DNA of 64,000 nucleotides. Origin: Arthrinium phaeospermum (taxonomy: Eukaryota; Ascomycota; Sordariomycetes; Amphisphaeriales; Apiosporaceae). Below are positions 1 to 10,872 of the stretch, in pieces. The notes below the pieces were generated by a model. The model had not been told where the DNA came from, did no database searches, and saw nothing but the letters and a program-made list of their open reading frames with translations. The stretch's first letter is position 1. Each line of letters opens with the position of its first letter. The DNA lies in NCBI GenBank assembly GCA_006503535.1, contig QYRS01000017.1:452976-516975 (forward strand), in the 5' to 3' direction. The translations under genes were made by a program, and so were the position numbers.

Positions 1-2808
1 CAGAACATACGGCATTGGCGACGCGACAAGGCGACGATGATAATCACGCATGACCTGAGTTTAATCAACGATGAAGATTACGTCTATGTTCTTGACGAGG
101 GCTGTGTGGTCCAGGAGGGGATACGGAAGAATGTCGAGCTAGAGGGCCTTTTTACCCAACTTTTGAACTCGACTGATAGAGACAGCTGCATCCAAAGTCG
201 CGCGAGCCGTGTTGAAGAGCCAGCTGTTTCCGACTCGGGTGGAGGAAGACATATGTCTGCCAGCAGTCAAGCAAGTTCGCTGTCAGTCAGAAGCATTCTG
301 AGCCAGGTCGTCAGCCCGCCCATCTCGTCCTTGTTTTGGCCGATCGGGGGACTTCAGAGCAACATATTCTCTCCATCAAGTGTAAGCCACGCGCTCAGGT
401 CGCCCACTTACCACCCAGTAGGGCATCTTCGAAGTCCAGATACACGCGGTCGAGTCGCCTCTGACATTCGGGATGCCGCAAGAACATTCTCAACAAGCCA
501 ACCATATACGCGCATCAATGAAGAAAGGCCATTGATAACACGGCCGCAAGAACAGCCCAACAAATCGGGGTTCCATGATATTCATGAAGGGAAACAAGGC
601 GATAGCTGGGATCCAGGCCCCATGCCTGCCGATCTCTCGAATGCGGTCACCAGCAACGACGAGTTGGACCATGGCGTTTTCGACCAAACGAATGATGCAA
701 ACTACATTCAACTGCCACTTCGGGATATCTACCAGACAGTCTGGCCTCATCTACGCCTGAGGTATCGATTACTTCTCATTGTGGGAGTCGCATGCGCCCT
801 GTTAATTGCAGCCTCGGTCCCCGCTTTCTCCGTCATCTTCGCACATTTGCTGGTGGTGCTGTACACGCCCGAACAGCAAAGTTCGGACCAGGTCCAATGG
901 ACGCTGCTCCTATTCATGGTCGCCCTGGTCGGCGGACTGGCGACATTCCTGGCCTACCACCTCTGCGACTATGCCGCGCAGGCCTGGATCGACTCGTTGC
1001 GCAACAAGGCGCTGTCTCGCATCCTGGTCCAGCCGCGCGCATGGTATTCCCAGTCTCAGAACTCGCCTCATCGCATCGCCGCGTGTATAGACCGTGGTGC
1101 AGAAGACATGCGCGGCTTGGTCGGTCGCTTCGTGCCCATGATGCTCGTGGTCGTGTGCATGATTACCGTCAGCATCGTCTGGGCCATCGTCATCTCCTGG
1201 AAACTCGCCCTGGTCACCCTCGCCGCCGCACCGGTCCTGATGGCGGCCACCAAGGGGTTCGCGGTGGTTTCCTGCAAGTGCGACCTGCGCTGCAACGAAG
1301 GGGCGCTCCAAACGCACGGCATTCTCACAGAAGCCGTCACGAAGATCAAGACAGTGAAGGCGCTGACGATGGAACGGTTCCTGCGTCGGGAGTTCAACCG
1401 GTCTGCCTCGAGGACCCTGCGGCTCGGGGTTCGCAAGGCCGTGGTCATGGCTGTGCTGTTCGCCTGCTGGCAGAGCGTCCTCTGGTTCACGATGGCGCTC
1501 ATCTTCTACTACGCCACCGTGTTGCTGGCGGTAAAGCACGAGATCAGCGTCGATGCGGCGTTGCAGGTCGTCAACTTGCTGGTCATGGGCTTGAGCACTG
1601 CCAGTCACATCCTCAACTCGGTGCCAACCATCACAGCGGCCCAAGCCACGGCGTCACAGCTTCTGCACTACGTCAACCTGTCCGTCCATCCCGACGAAGG
1701 GCGTAGCCAGGGAGATAAGACGGTGATATCTGGGAAGAGGAGCTCGTCGTTTGGGAACAAGCACATCACCTCGCCCTTCCCGATCCGAATGGACGGGCTC
1801 TCTTTCACCTACCCACCATCCCCCGAACCCGACAGCAACAGCTGCAATCCTCCCCCTGAACCCAAACTTCCCACTACATTGAAGAACATCAACCTCGAGA
1901 TACGGCCCCACACCATCACGGCCATCGTCGGCCCCTCGGGCTGCGGCAAGACAACCCTCGCCCACCTGCTCCTCTGCCTCTACGAGCCCGATGCCGTGCA
2001 CCCGGCTCGCAACCTGTACCGGCACCCCCTATCCTTCGCCGGCCTGGCCCCGCACAGCATGATCAACCTCGACGCCCTGCGCCGCGAACAGCTGCTCTCC
2101 TACGTCCCGCAGAGCCCCGCCCTGTTCCCGGGTCTCACGCTGCGCGACAACATTCTCTACGGCGTCCCCGAAGCCTCGCCCCTCCGCCGCAACTTGACCG
2201 CTCTCCACCGCGCCACTACCGAGGCGGGCATCCACGACTTCATCGTCAGTCTGCCGCACGGCTACGATACGCGGGTCGCGGGCGGTGTTGGTGGTGGCGG
2301 TTGCGGCATCGAGCTCAGCGGCGGACAGACCCAGCGCGTCTGCCTGGCGCGCGCACTTATCCGGAGGCCCGCGTTGCTTGTCCTCGATGAGCCGACCAGT
2401 GCGCTGGACGCGCAGGCTGCGGCCGAGGTGCGCCGCAGTCTGGTGCGGTTCGCCAAGGGCGGCGGCAACCGGGCTTCGACAACGACGAGAGGCAGCTTCG
2501 CGCCCAGTCTGCTGGATCCCAGCGAGCTCGGCGTGGATGAGTACGGAACGCCGCCGCTGCTTCCGCCAGAGTTCACGGCGGCGGGAGGAGGGGTGAGGGA
2601 GACGGCGGTGGTGGTCGTTACGCACTGTCGGCGGATGATGCGGGTCGCGGACCAGATCTGCGTCCTCGGCGGCGAGGGCCGGGTCGTCGAGCGGGGGACG
2701 TATGCGGAGCTGATTGATAAGGTCGGCGGCCGGTTTGCGGAGTTTGTGGGGGATGGGGTTTGGAGGCGGAGTACCGCTGCTGACGGGTACGGGTTTGCGA
2801 GGTTGTGA
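1..2808 (+). CDS. ABCB-type full ABC transporter, Ste6-like (5' part outside window)
   Basis: ATP-driven membrane exporter, probably of the a-factor (lipopeptide pheromone)/multidrug ABCB group. The reading frame is open from base 1, so the first in-frame ATG at 37 is internal: the window opens at the end of NBD1 (ITHDLS H-loop, then a VLDEG segment). A Ser-rich linker of about 190 residues follows, then a second transmembrane domain with about five or six hydrophobic segments (nt 760-1650). NBD2 has Walker A GPSGCGKTT at 1930-1956, Q-loop SYVPQ near 2100, signature LSGGQ at 2314-2328, Walker B LLVLDE at 2374-2391 and H-loop His at 2623-2625. All NBD2 catalytic motifs are intact. About 45 Gly/Ser/Pro-rich residues separate the D-loop from the H-loop strand, more than usual. 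The stop is TGA at 2806-2808. No intron is needed in this part. Assignment to Ste6 rather than another ABCB exporter is inferred. Confidence 0.85.
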   Translation, partial: QNIRHWRRDKATMIITHDLSLINDEDYVYVLDEGCVVQEGIRKNVELEGLFTQLLNSTDRDSCIQSRASRVEEPAVSDSGGGRHMSASSQASSLSVRSILSQVVSPPISSLFWPIGGLQSNIFSPSSVSHALRSPTYHPVGHLRSPDTRGRVASDIRDAARTFSTSQPYTRINEERPLITRPQEQPNKSGFHDIHEGKQGDSWDPGPMPADLSNAVTSNDELDHGVFDQTNDANYIQLPLRDIYQTVWPHLRLRYRLLLIVGVACALLIAASVPAFSVIFAHLLVVLYTPEQQSSDQVQWTLLLFMVALVGGLATFLAYHLCDYAAQAWIDSLRNKALSRILVQPRAWYSQSQNSPHRIAACIDRGAEDMRGLVGRFVPMMLVVVCMITVSIVWAIVISWKLALVTLAAAPVLMAATKGFAVVSCKCDLRCNEGALQTHGILTEAVTKIKTVKALTMERFLRREFNRSASRTLRLGVRKAVVMAVLFACWQSVLWFTMALIFYYATVLLAVKHEISVDAALQVVNLLVMGLSTASHILNSVPTITAAQATASQLLHYVNLSVHPDEGRSQGDKTVISGKRSSSFGNKHITSPFPIRMDGLSFTYPPSPEPDSNSCNPPPEPKLPTTLKNINLEIRPHTITAIVGPSGCGKTTLAHLLLCLYEPDAVHPARNLYRHPLSFAGLAPHSMINLDALRREQLLSYVPQSPALFPGLTLRDNILYGVPEASPLRRNLTALHRATTEAGIHDFIVSLPHGYDTRVAGGVGGGGCGIELSGGQTQRVCLARALIRRPALLVLDEPTSALDAQAAAEVRRSLVRFAKGGGNRASTTTRGSFAPSLLDPSELGVDEYGTPPLLPPEFTAAGGGVRETAVVVVTHCRRMMRVADQICVLGGEGRVVERGTYAELIDKVGGRFAEFVGDGVWRRSTAADGYGFARL

Positions 2809-3568
2809 AATGTGACAGAGTCAGGGGTGAGAGTCTATGAAACACGCGTAGGAGGGAGGTTCATATGTTGGTTGGTCTGTAGGATAGCAAACTATGGCGT
2901 TAGGTACATCATACTTGTCAGGGGACGTACAAAGGGTTTATCAGGAAAAGGGGTGGATATCTTCAATGGTCATTACTCAGGACAGTAACCGATTCGGCAT
3001 ATGTAGCATTGCATCCGTCTCGAGACTTGAGTATCTTTACAGAGATTGTTCAACATACATGGTCTCTGTAGTACTCATTCAGTTGTGGTCGCCGATGATT
3101 AACAGCGTCGCCTGCAAAACCTGAAAGTCTCCAACACATGTGAGAGAAACGGCAATAGGGGTAGAGTCCCACGCACTTGATAGTTGACTACGGTCACTCA
3201 GTGCCCGTTCAAGAACATCTACAAAGAAAATGATGTCGTGGGCTCCGACGTATTAATACGAAGTAGATGTTTTCATTTCTTTATTTGCAATGATCTATCG
3301 TGGTAGAGCATATGCTGTCCTGCGTATAGCCGTGGTGGTTCGGGGATAATGATTTCTTTTTTCCCGGCGCCGATCGTGTGGGGTCAAAACAGTGGGCGTT
3401 TCTTCTCCGGCAAGGGGGTCTGACCCAAACGAGAACGGCCAATCCCATGAGTCACAAACGTGCTCGACCACGCTTCTTATTTCCCGCCAAGATTCTCTTG
3501 CTTATTTACCAAGACAGTCTTTTATAAAAATAAACAATTTTCGAATCAGGAGACGGCTCACATGAAAA
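2809..3568. other. Intergenic spacer between ABC transporter and GNAT gene
   Basis: No supported gene. It holds the ABC transporter 3' region and the GNAT promoter. A TATAAAA string lies at 3523-3529, about 40 nt before the GNAT start, so it may be in the leader rather than a true TATA box. An ATG at 3562, seven bases before the GNAT start, opens an overlapping out-of-frame uORF that ends at 3660. Confidence 0.5.
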
Positions 3569-4810
3569 ATGCCCGAAGTGCAAGTATACGCGGTCGGGCC
3601 CAATGGCGACTTTGTGCTCGAGTCGCCGGTCCCGGGATGCGCCGAAGTGCAGGGCGCTAGCCGCCCCTATACCTCGGTGGACGTGGTTTCGTTCCTGACC
3701 CGGCGACTCCCGCGCTCGCTGCCGGTCTTGCGTCTGCTGCAGCTGGGCCCCCGGAATCCGGGAACTCTCGTCATCACGACCCCGCTCCCGCTCCAGCGGC
3801 CCGCCGAGGGCGGCAAAGAGGAGGAGGACCCGGCCGGCGTCCGTCCCGAGGATGTCTGGACTATGCTCGTGGTCGACCGGGCCAACCACCCGGCCACCGA
3901 GATCTGGCCCTTTTCCTCGCTCGAGATGTACCACGGCGCCGCGCCGCATGAGAAGGGGCCGCAAAAGGCCAGTGTCCTTCCGGAGAACCTGAGGGATCAG
4001 CTTCCTTTCTCCAAGGAAGTGCTCGATACCGCCACCTCGCAGCTTATGAGCGTCACCTCGCACATCCCTGTCACATGGAGGGACACCACTGGCACCAAGT
4101 CGCCTGCCGAGCTCCTGACCAACGTCCGCCACACCCCCGGCAGCCCGTACTGCCTATTTGGCAACACCCACAGCACCGTGGCAGCGCTTCTGGCCCGCGC
4201 CGACGGCTGCAGCGGCCGTCTCGTCCTCGATCCCAGTGTCCCCTACGGCAAATACGTGTTCCCCGTGACCCAGAAAGGAGAAACCGACGATTCGCGGCAA
4301 CAACTACCCGAGGGCCTGGTTTGGACCACCATCGGCCCCGACGACTACGCCGACGTCATGGCCGTCAACAAAATCATCCGCAGCCCCACGACGCTCGCGA
4401 AGCTCCAGAGCCAGGCGATCCGCGAGGCGGCGCCGAGGCCGGGGGGCAAGCCGGGCAAGGCGGTGGCGTTCGCGTTCGCGGCCGGCGACGGCTCGGTCCG
4501 CACCCTGCACGTCGACCCGGCCTACCGCCGGCGGGGGCTGGCCAAGGCGGTCGTCGCCAGGCTGCTGGGCACGGGCTTGTTCGAGCCGCCGCCGAGCGGG
4601 GCCCTGGCGGCGAGACGGGAGGTTCTGGACGAGCTGTTACAAAGGGATGGCGAAGCTGGCACTACGTTGGCGTTCGCGGGGATTGAGGAGAGTAATGCGG
4701 GGAGTATAGGGACGTTCAAGGCGTTGGGTGGTAAGTGGCTGTGGGATGTTTACTGGATATACCTGGATCTGGACCGGGCTAGGGAGCTGGCTGGGGAGAT
4801 GTCCTCATAG
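3569..4810 (+). CDS. GNAT-family N-acetyltransferase (FR47-like), 413 aa
   Basis: Predicted acetyl-CoA-dependent acetyltransferase of the GCN5-related superfamily; substrate unknown. The C-terminal third has the motif A pattern: a beta strand (VRTLHVDPAY) followed by the acetyl-CoA pyrophosphate loop RRRGLA at residues 320-325 (nt 4526-4543) and a helix, AKAVVARLL. A later GSIGTFKALGGKW segment resembles the family's motif B end. The N-terminal 250 residues resemble the long fungal GNAT proteins related to glycine N-acyltransferase-like enzymes, without catalytic residues I can name. Single exon. The ATG at 3569 was chosen because it opens the frame containing the GNAT motif; another ATG at 3562 is out of frame. 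No signal peptide or membrane segment is visible, so it is probably cytosolic. Confidence 0.75.
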   Translation: MPEVQVYAVGPNGDFVLESPVPGCAEVQGASRPYTSVDVVSFLTRRLPRSLPVLRLLQLGPRNPGTLVITTPLPLQRPAEGGKEEEDPAGVRPEDVWTMLVVDRANHPATEIWPFSSLEMYHGAAPHEKGPQKASVLPENLRDQLPFSKEVLDTATSQLMSVTSHIPVTWRDTTGTKSPAELLTNVRHTPGSPYCLFGNTHSTVAALLARADGCSGRLVLDPSVPYGKYVFPVTQKGETDDSRQQLPEGLVWTTIGPDDYADVMAVNKIIRSPTTLAKLQSQAIREAAPRPGGKPGKAVAFAFAAGDGSVRTLHVDPAYRRRGLAKAVVARLLGTGLFEPPPSGALAARREVLDELLQRDGEAGTTLAFAGIEESNAGSIGTFKALGGKWLWDVYWIYLDLDRARELAGEMSS

Positions 4811-6718
4811 TTCGACTCTTGACCAACGGAACAGTGTATGGCATAAATGTAGGATGCAAGCGTGCATTATGTACATCGATAGCTAGAAGCGGACCTCTAC
4901 AATCCTATAGACTATTTAGAAGAGACTCATTTAGAAGCATCACTTAATATTAACGAACTTCTTCTTTTAGATGGACTCCCTCTTGTTGCTCGGTTAAGAC
5001 TTGCTTTGCAATCTTCTCCTTTTGGACGTTGCCACAAGCAAAGGCACTACTGAGAAAATATGAGAAAAGCGTTCGATCTTCCTCCTTCCCCTCCCCCTTT
5101 TCGATTCATGCCAGGCCACCCTGGCAATAACAAAAGACTCGCACGCTACATATACCAGCTTTTCACGGTGTTAGTTTCTGCTGCCAAGTTTTCTCTAGGC
5201 TTACAACACTAGTATGTCAAGCTCGAGAGTCGGGTCCAGGCTAACTGAAGGTGACAGGACTATAATTTGCCAGCGGGAGATTTAGCGACAAAATGGCCAG
5301 CGACGGGATCTATGGCGGCAGATCGATTAGCGCACCAAGAATGTAAGTGCTCCCCAGTAGAGCGTAAGTAAGCATCCGGATTTGGTGTTGCAGTGATTTT
5401 CAGATGCATCGGATATTTCTCGCATTCGTCTTACATGGCGGCAGCTACCCGTACGCGGGTGGTCTTGGATGCTTGAGAAAAAAAGCATCGTGGTTCCTAT
5501 CACCATATTAAGGGCTTACAAGGCGGCCGGGATATTAAGCCAATCAGCATGTTGCCGATCCACTGCAAACGCAAACTCCGTATGCGTGCATAACCTACAT
5601 GTACATATGCGGGGGAAGCGCACGGGCAAAAGCATGGTTGACCATCAGGCTGGAGCCAGTTCGATTTGGCATACATCATCGATAGAGATGTGCCCATCGA
5701 AAGCTATCCATCGCGAGAAAGACTGTTAGCGATGATGATGTTATGTAGGCGAATGCGGGAACAGATCCTCCGACGGTCGGAGCCATCGGGAGTTTTCTGA
5801 AATTAGGCGTGAAGGCTAGCGGATATAAAAGTCGACGATTAAAGCCGCGACACCTTACTTTGACGCCACAGGACATGGATTGATCAGTCCGTTGATCCGC
5901 TTCCGTCATCCGTCGGCCATGATGACAGGGGTCCCGCGCAGAACCACAACGCAGACACAATGGGATCTAGCGCCGCTGGGAATAGTCGGGAATGCGAGAA
6001 TCCTGAGCCTCCACGCGCGACAAGTCCTGCCTCGCCTAATGCCTCGCCTCCAAAGTTATTCTCCCTTTGGCTTTTCTCCGAGTCTCCTCACTTGCACTGA
6101 CCGACAGTCAGTCCCCCAAACTGGCGTCTTAGCGACGGGACAAGACCCTAGAGACCCCTGCCCGGTGCCTTGCAACTTGGGCAACTTGGTCTCTCTTCCC
6201 GCTTTCCCCCCGCAAAGCGACATTTCCCCCCCACATTCGGCCAGCAGCTAGGTTAAACAGGCAAGCGCTCCTTCCAACTGTACGCTGCATTTCCGTTCAT
6301 GTTCCCATCTCAAGGGCCCAACTGCCAACGATCTTTCCTTACAGTAACATATTTCCCGCCCACCAACACTCCCGATTCTCCACACCATGAAATCCCATGG
6401 GTTGGCGGCCTTGATACAACATATTATGGGCATCATCCCGCTCGCTCCACGCACACCTCCGGGGGGCCGAGGCCTCGCTTCTTTGCGCTGACAAGTCACC
6501 TCCCCCGGAGAGATGACTGTGCGCCAATCAACTCATTCACGCCCTCTCACTCTGCCCCAGAAGATTCCCCCTTCCGTCCCCCCTTCTCCGCTTCATCCAC
6601 CGTCGCCCACTTTCCGGGCGGGCGGGTCGATACATAATTCCGTAGTCCTGCAGGTGTCGACCATCTCCCCAAAACCTTTCACCTATTCTTCTTCTACTTC
6701 TTCCTCTCGCCAGATGAT
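4811..6718. other. Long intergenic region upstream of MFS transporter
   Basis: About 1.9 kb without a recognisable gene; only short ORFs without family resemblance. The last 600 bases are pyrimidine-rich (for example near 6,190-6,230 and 6,560-6,610), as in many fungal promoters and leaders. A six-codon uORF (ATG 6714, stop 6729-6731) overlaps the start codon of the MFS gene. Confidence 0.45.
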
Positions 6719-8766
6719 ATGGAACCAATAGATGACATCAAGCGCGCCTCCTTATCATCGCTCGATGAAGGGCAGTGCTTCCCCCAAGTCGGCAGGGGGA
6801 AGGGCGGCCTCGAGAAGACCGGCGGCAACGCAAGCACTGATTTCCCATCCCAATATACGTCACCAGAGAGCTCCGCCCGTGAGTTGATGGATTGGCGGTC
6901 CAACGGGGGCCAGCCAGCGTCTCCCAGCGGTCGCCAGAGCCCTGAAGCGGCGCCACCCGGTGCCGGCACGCCCATCGACAAGCTCTACCTCACCTTCGAC
7001 ACGGAGCTGCCCCTCATCCACGCTGATGCTGGATCGTCAGCGGCGGCAGACTTTCCGCCCCCGCCGGACCTGACGCCGTACGGGGACCCCCACGCCTGGC
7101 CCGAGTCGCGCAAGAACGTGATGCTGCTGCTCTCGTGCATCGCGACGCTGCTGACGGCGTACGCGGCGGGGGCCTACTCGCCGCCGACGGACCTGATGGC
7201 GGCCGAGTTTGGATGCTCGCGCACGGCGGTGCTGGTGGGCATCACGCTCTTCACGACGGGCTTCGCGCTGGCGCCCATGGTGCTGGCCCCGCTGTCCGAG
7301 ATCCACGGCCGCTACCCCGTCTTCGTCGTGTCGGGCGTCGTCTTTGTGGCCTTCCAGGCGGCGTGCGCGGCCGTGACGGGCCTCGGCGGCATGCTGGCGT
7401 CGCGCTTCTTCTGCGGCGTCGGCGGCAGCGTCTTCAGCACCATGGTCGGCGGCGTCATTGCCGACATCTGGCACAAGGACGAGCGCAACCGGCCCATGGC
7501 CCTCTTCAGCGGCGCTGTCCTTGTCGGTACGGGGCTAGGGCCCCTCAGCGCCAGCGTCATGGTGCATCGCTGGGGCGGCGAGGGCGCCGTCATTCGCGGG
7601 CCCACGGCCATGTGGAAGTGGGTGTTTTGGCACCAGGCCATCTTGGACTTCGTCTTGGCCGTGCTCATCGCGGTGCTCTTCCACGAGAGCCGGGGCTGTG
7701 TCCTGCTGAGGAGGAAAGCCAAGAAGCTCAATGAATACTACGAATTGCTCGAGTCCCGGGGGCTTTACGGTGTATGGATCAAGGATCCGGCGGATGTCCA
7801 GATCCCCGCGGCGCACCAGAGGCATACTGCCGAGGGGGATGCGGAGAAGGGACTAGCGGCTCAGCCCATGGTTACACCGTACGACGCGCCGCCGCCGACC
7901 GGGACCAAGCTGCAGCGGGTGCGCTGGGCGGTCAAGGAGGACGAGCAGCACGCGTCGCTGGTGCAGATGATGTCGGTGTCGCTGCTGCGCCCCTTCCACC
8001 TCCTCTTCACGGAGCCCGTCGTCTTCTTTTTCTCGCTCTGGGTCTCGTTCGCGTGGGCGACGCTGTACCTGACCTTTGCCGCCATCCCGCTCGTCTTCTC
8101 GCGGCAGTACGGCTTCAACACGGAGCAGTCGGGCTACGTCTTCATCGCCATGATCGTCGGCTCGATTCTGGCCACCACCATCGGCGTCACGCAGGAGAAC
8201 CTGCTCCGCCACCCCAAGTGGCAGCAGCAGCCGCGTAAGGGGGCGGCATTTCCTCCCATCATCATGAGGATCCAGAGAGCCGCCACCACCACCCCCCTTC
8301 GCGGTTCTGGGCCTTTATGCGGCGCCGGTTCCCCGTCGAGGCGCCCGAGTCGCGGCTCTACTTCATCTGCGTGAGCTCGATCCTGCTGCCGCTGGGGCTG
8401 TACCTCTTCGGCTTCACGTCGCACCCGTCGATCCACTGGATGAGCCCGACGGTGGCCATCGGGCTGGCCACCATGGGCATCTACTCCATCTACCTGGCCA
8501 CTTTTAATTATCTGGCCGACGCCTACCACGACTACGCCTCGTCGGCCCTGGCGGCCCAGTCCTTCTGCCGCAACATCCTCGGCGGCTGCTTCCCGCTCGT
8601 GGTGGGGCCCCTGTTCAGCAACCTGGGCGAGGACGCGGCGGGCGGGCTGCTGGGGGCCGTGGCCACGGCGCTGACGGTGGTGCCCTGGGTCCTGGCGTTC
8701 CACGGCGAGAAGATCCGCCGGCGGAGCAGGTTTGCGGTTTCGTTGGCGCAGGAGCGGGCGTCTTAG
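6719..8766 (+). CDS. MFS transporter, DHA1 family (two exons, about 668 aa)
   Basis: Predicted 12-helix plasma-membrane drug/polyamine:H+ antiporter. A cytosolic N-terminus of about 130 residues precedes the first helix (about 133-155). The DHA1 loop 2-3 signature appears as LSEIHGRYP at 192-200, followed by SRFFCGVGGSV and the GGVIADIW/DERNRPMALF segment typical of the family. A central cytosolic loop (about 320-410) separates the two halves. The first frame runs 6719-8234; the last helices are in another frame (LYFICVSSILLPLG onward, ending at TAG 8764-8766). A GT..AG intron at 8235-8275 (donor GTAAGG, acceptor CAG) joins them in frame as HPKWQQQ..SRFWAFMRRRF. At 41 nt it is very short and lacks a clear branch site, so a frameshift or assembly error is the alternative. 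Substrate cannot be told. Confidence 0.75.
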
Positions 8767-8992
8767 CGTTTGTTTGGCATTTATTTAGCATTTACATTGC
8801 GTTGTTGGTATATAGAGCCAATAATGATTGTTCATAATGAATGCATTATGCATTTTCTTTCGTGACAGTATTGCATACGATCAACATGCCGGGGAACAAT
8901 CTGCCCAAAATTACAGCCATTCGTCCGAATACTTTCTTACTTCGTTGATCCTCGACCTTTACGCTTACAACAGCTTGACCCCTTAAGCAGTC
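8767..8992. other. Convergent 3' spacer between MFS and aldehyde dehydrogenase genes
   Basis: A 226-bp spacer between two convergent stop codons. It is AT-richer than the flanking exons, with several poly(A)-signal-like AATGA/TATTTA stretches, and contains no gene. Confidence 0.4.
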
Positions 8993-10872
8993 TCAGTTAG
9001 ATGTAGGCGCATCCTCAAATACCTTCTTCCACACCCAAAGACTTCTCGGCTTAGTGTAGCTCTTCAGCCCCATCACCCCCCACTCCATGCCTGCGGAATC
9101 ACACATGTCAGTCAACTAGTTACCAAAACTTGTTCTTTCCTTTCCTCCGTGGAATGCCACAGAGACTTACCGACGCCGCTCTCCTTGTGGCCCCCGAACG
9201 GCACGTTCGGCGCCACGTCGAAGTGCGAGTTGACCCAGACGCTGCCCGCGCTCAGCCGGCGGGCCATGCGCTCGGCCCGCGCCACGTCCCGGCTCCAGAC
9301 CGAGGCGCCCAGCCCCGTCACGTCGCCGTTGGCGCGCGCCAGCACCTCGTCCTCGTCCCGCCACTTGAGCAGCGGGACGATGGGCCCGAAGGGCTCTTCG
9401 GTCACGATGCGGGAGGTGTCGGGGGGGTTGTCGACGATGCAGGGGGTGATGAGGTAGCCGCCGCTGTGGGAGGTGGAGGAGGATCCCTCGGCTACGACGC
9501 CGCCTTCGAGGGCGGTCTTGTAGCCCGTGCGGTGGATGTCGGCGTATATGTCCTTGACGGACTCAAACCTATTGCTTATTACGACGTGTTCTCACTACGC
9601 TCCTCGGTGGCTCTCCTCTTAGGAGAGCTGAAGGGGTAGATAGTAAGCAAACCCGGATATCGACTTACTGCATCCGGTTCTGCAGCGGCCCGACCACGAC
9701 CCCCTCGTCAAACCCGCCGCCGGTGCGGATGTGCTCGCGCGTAAAGTCCACCATGGCGTCGCGGAAGGCATCATAAATACGCTCGTGGACGTAGAGGCGC
9801 TTGGGCAGCATGCAGATCTGGCCCGAGTTGAGGAAGGCCAGGGTGGCGAGCTTGGGCACGCAGCGGGCCAGGTCCACGTCGTCGCAGACGACGCAGGCGT
9901 CGTTGCCGCCCAGCTCCAGCACGCACCGCTTCAGCGTCCGGCCGCAGGCGGCGGCGACGCGCTTGCCCGTCGCGATGGAGCCGGTGAAGGCGATCATGTC
10001 GATGGCGGGGTGCTCCGTCATCCAGGGCCCGAGGTCGTCGTCCCCGCTGACGACCTGCACCACCCCCGGCGGGAACACGGACGCGGCCAGCTCGCCGAGC
10101 TTGAGGTCGCAGTAGGGCGTGTACGGCGACGGCTTCATGATAAAACAATTGCCCGTGACGAGCGCGGGGCCCAGCTTGCCGAGGCCCAGCAGCACCGGCC
10201 AGTTCCAGGGGATGATGCCGCCGCAGACCCCCAGCGGCGGGAAGGTCGAGTAGATGGTCCGCTCCGCCGTGTCCTCGAGCACCTCGTCCCGGATCTCCAT
10301 GGTGGCGAAGGCGCGGAGCCAGGTCAGGGTCATGTCGAATTCGGTCTGCGGCGAGGGTTTGTGTCAGTGGCTTTCATACCTCTTCACCTCCAACTTCATT
10401 TTTCCCGGGTTGTTATTTGGGCTTGGTAATCGGCAATATACTTATGGGTGGAAAGGAGATACTGAGATAAACGGTGGGTCACCTTGGAAAGACTGAGCGG
10501 CTTTCCCTGCTCCATGGTCAGAAGCCTCTCCAGCGGCTCGCGGTTGGCCTCGATGACGTCGGCATAGCGCAGCAGCATCTCGGCTCTCTGCTGGAACGTC
10601 GTCGCGGACCATGTGGTGAAGGCCTCGCGAGCGTGCTTTACCGCCTTGTCAAGGTCATCTTTGGTCGCCACTGGCACCTCCCACAGAGGCTTTTCCGTCG
10701 ATGGATCGATAGAGTGCCTCGTGGTCGCACCTGGCACGAATTCGTTGTTGATGATGTTGCCGGGGTAGTGCTACGTGAATCAGTGCTTTGTATTCAGATA
10801 TGCAATGCTTCAAAATAAGGTGGGTTCAGGGGGTATGGTTGGACTCACAGTTATGTCCAGTGTGGAAGCCAT
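8993..10872 (-). CDS. NAD(P)-dependent aldehyde dehydrogenase, five exons, 494 aa
   Basis: Oxidises an aldehyde to the carboxylate with NAD(P)+. Read on the minus strand, exons are 10872-10849, 10770-10483, 10345-9669, 9568-9171 and 9090-8993; introns are 78, 137, 100 and 80 nt with GT..AG ends, and all phases agree, giving 494 residues, the usual ALDH length. Motifs: GGIIPWNWPV (Asn about 152), nucleotide loop FTGSIATGK, general-base Glu in LELGGNDA (about E248), nucleophile in NSGQIC (about C282), EEPFGPIVP and NVPFGGHKESGVG. The C-terminus MEWGV..LKSYTK after the last intron is the expected family ending. Both catalytic residues are present, so the enzyme is probably active. No peroxisomal or mitochondrial signal is evident. 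It resembles fungal AldA/lactaldehyde- or salicylaldehyde-dehydrogenase-like ALDHs; physiological substrate unknown. Confidence 0.92.

Noticed and set aside
792..1706. 304-codon overlapping frame within the ABC transporter
   Set aside because: Alternative frame of a clear transporter; Arg/His/Pro-rich without domain.
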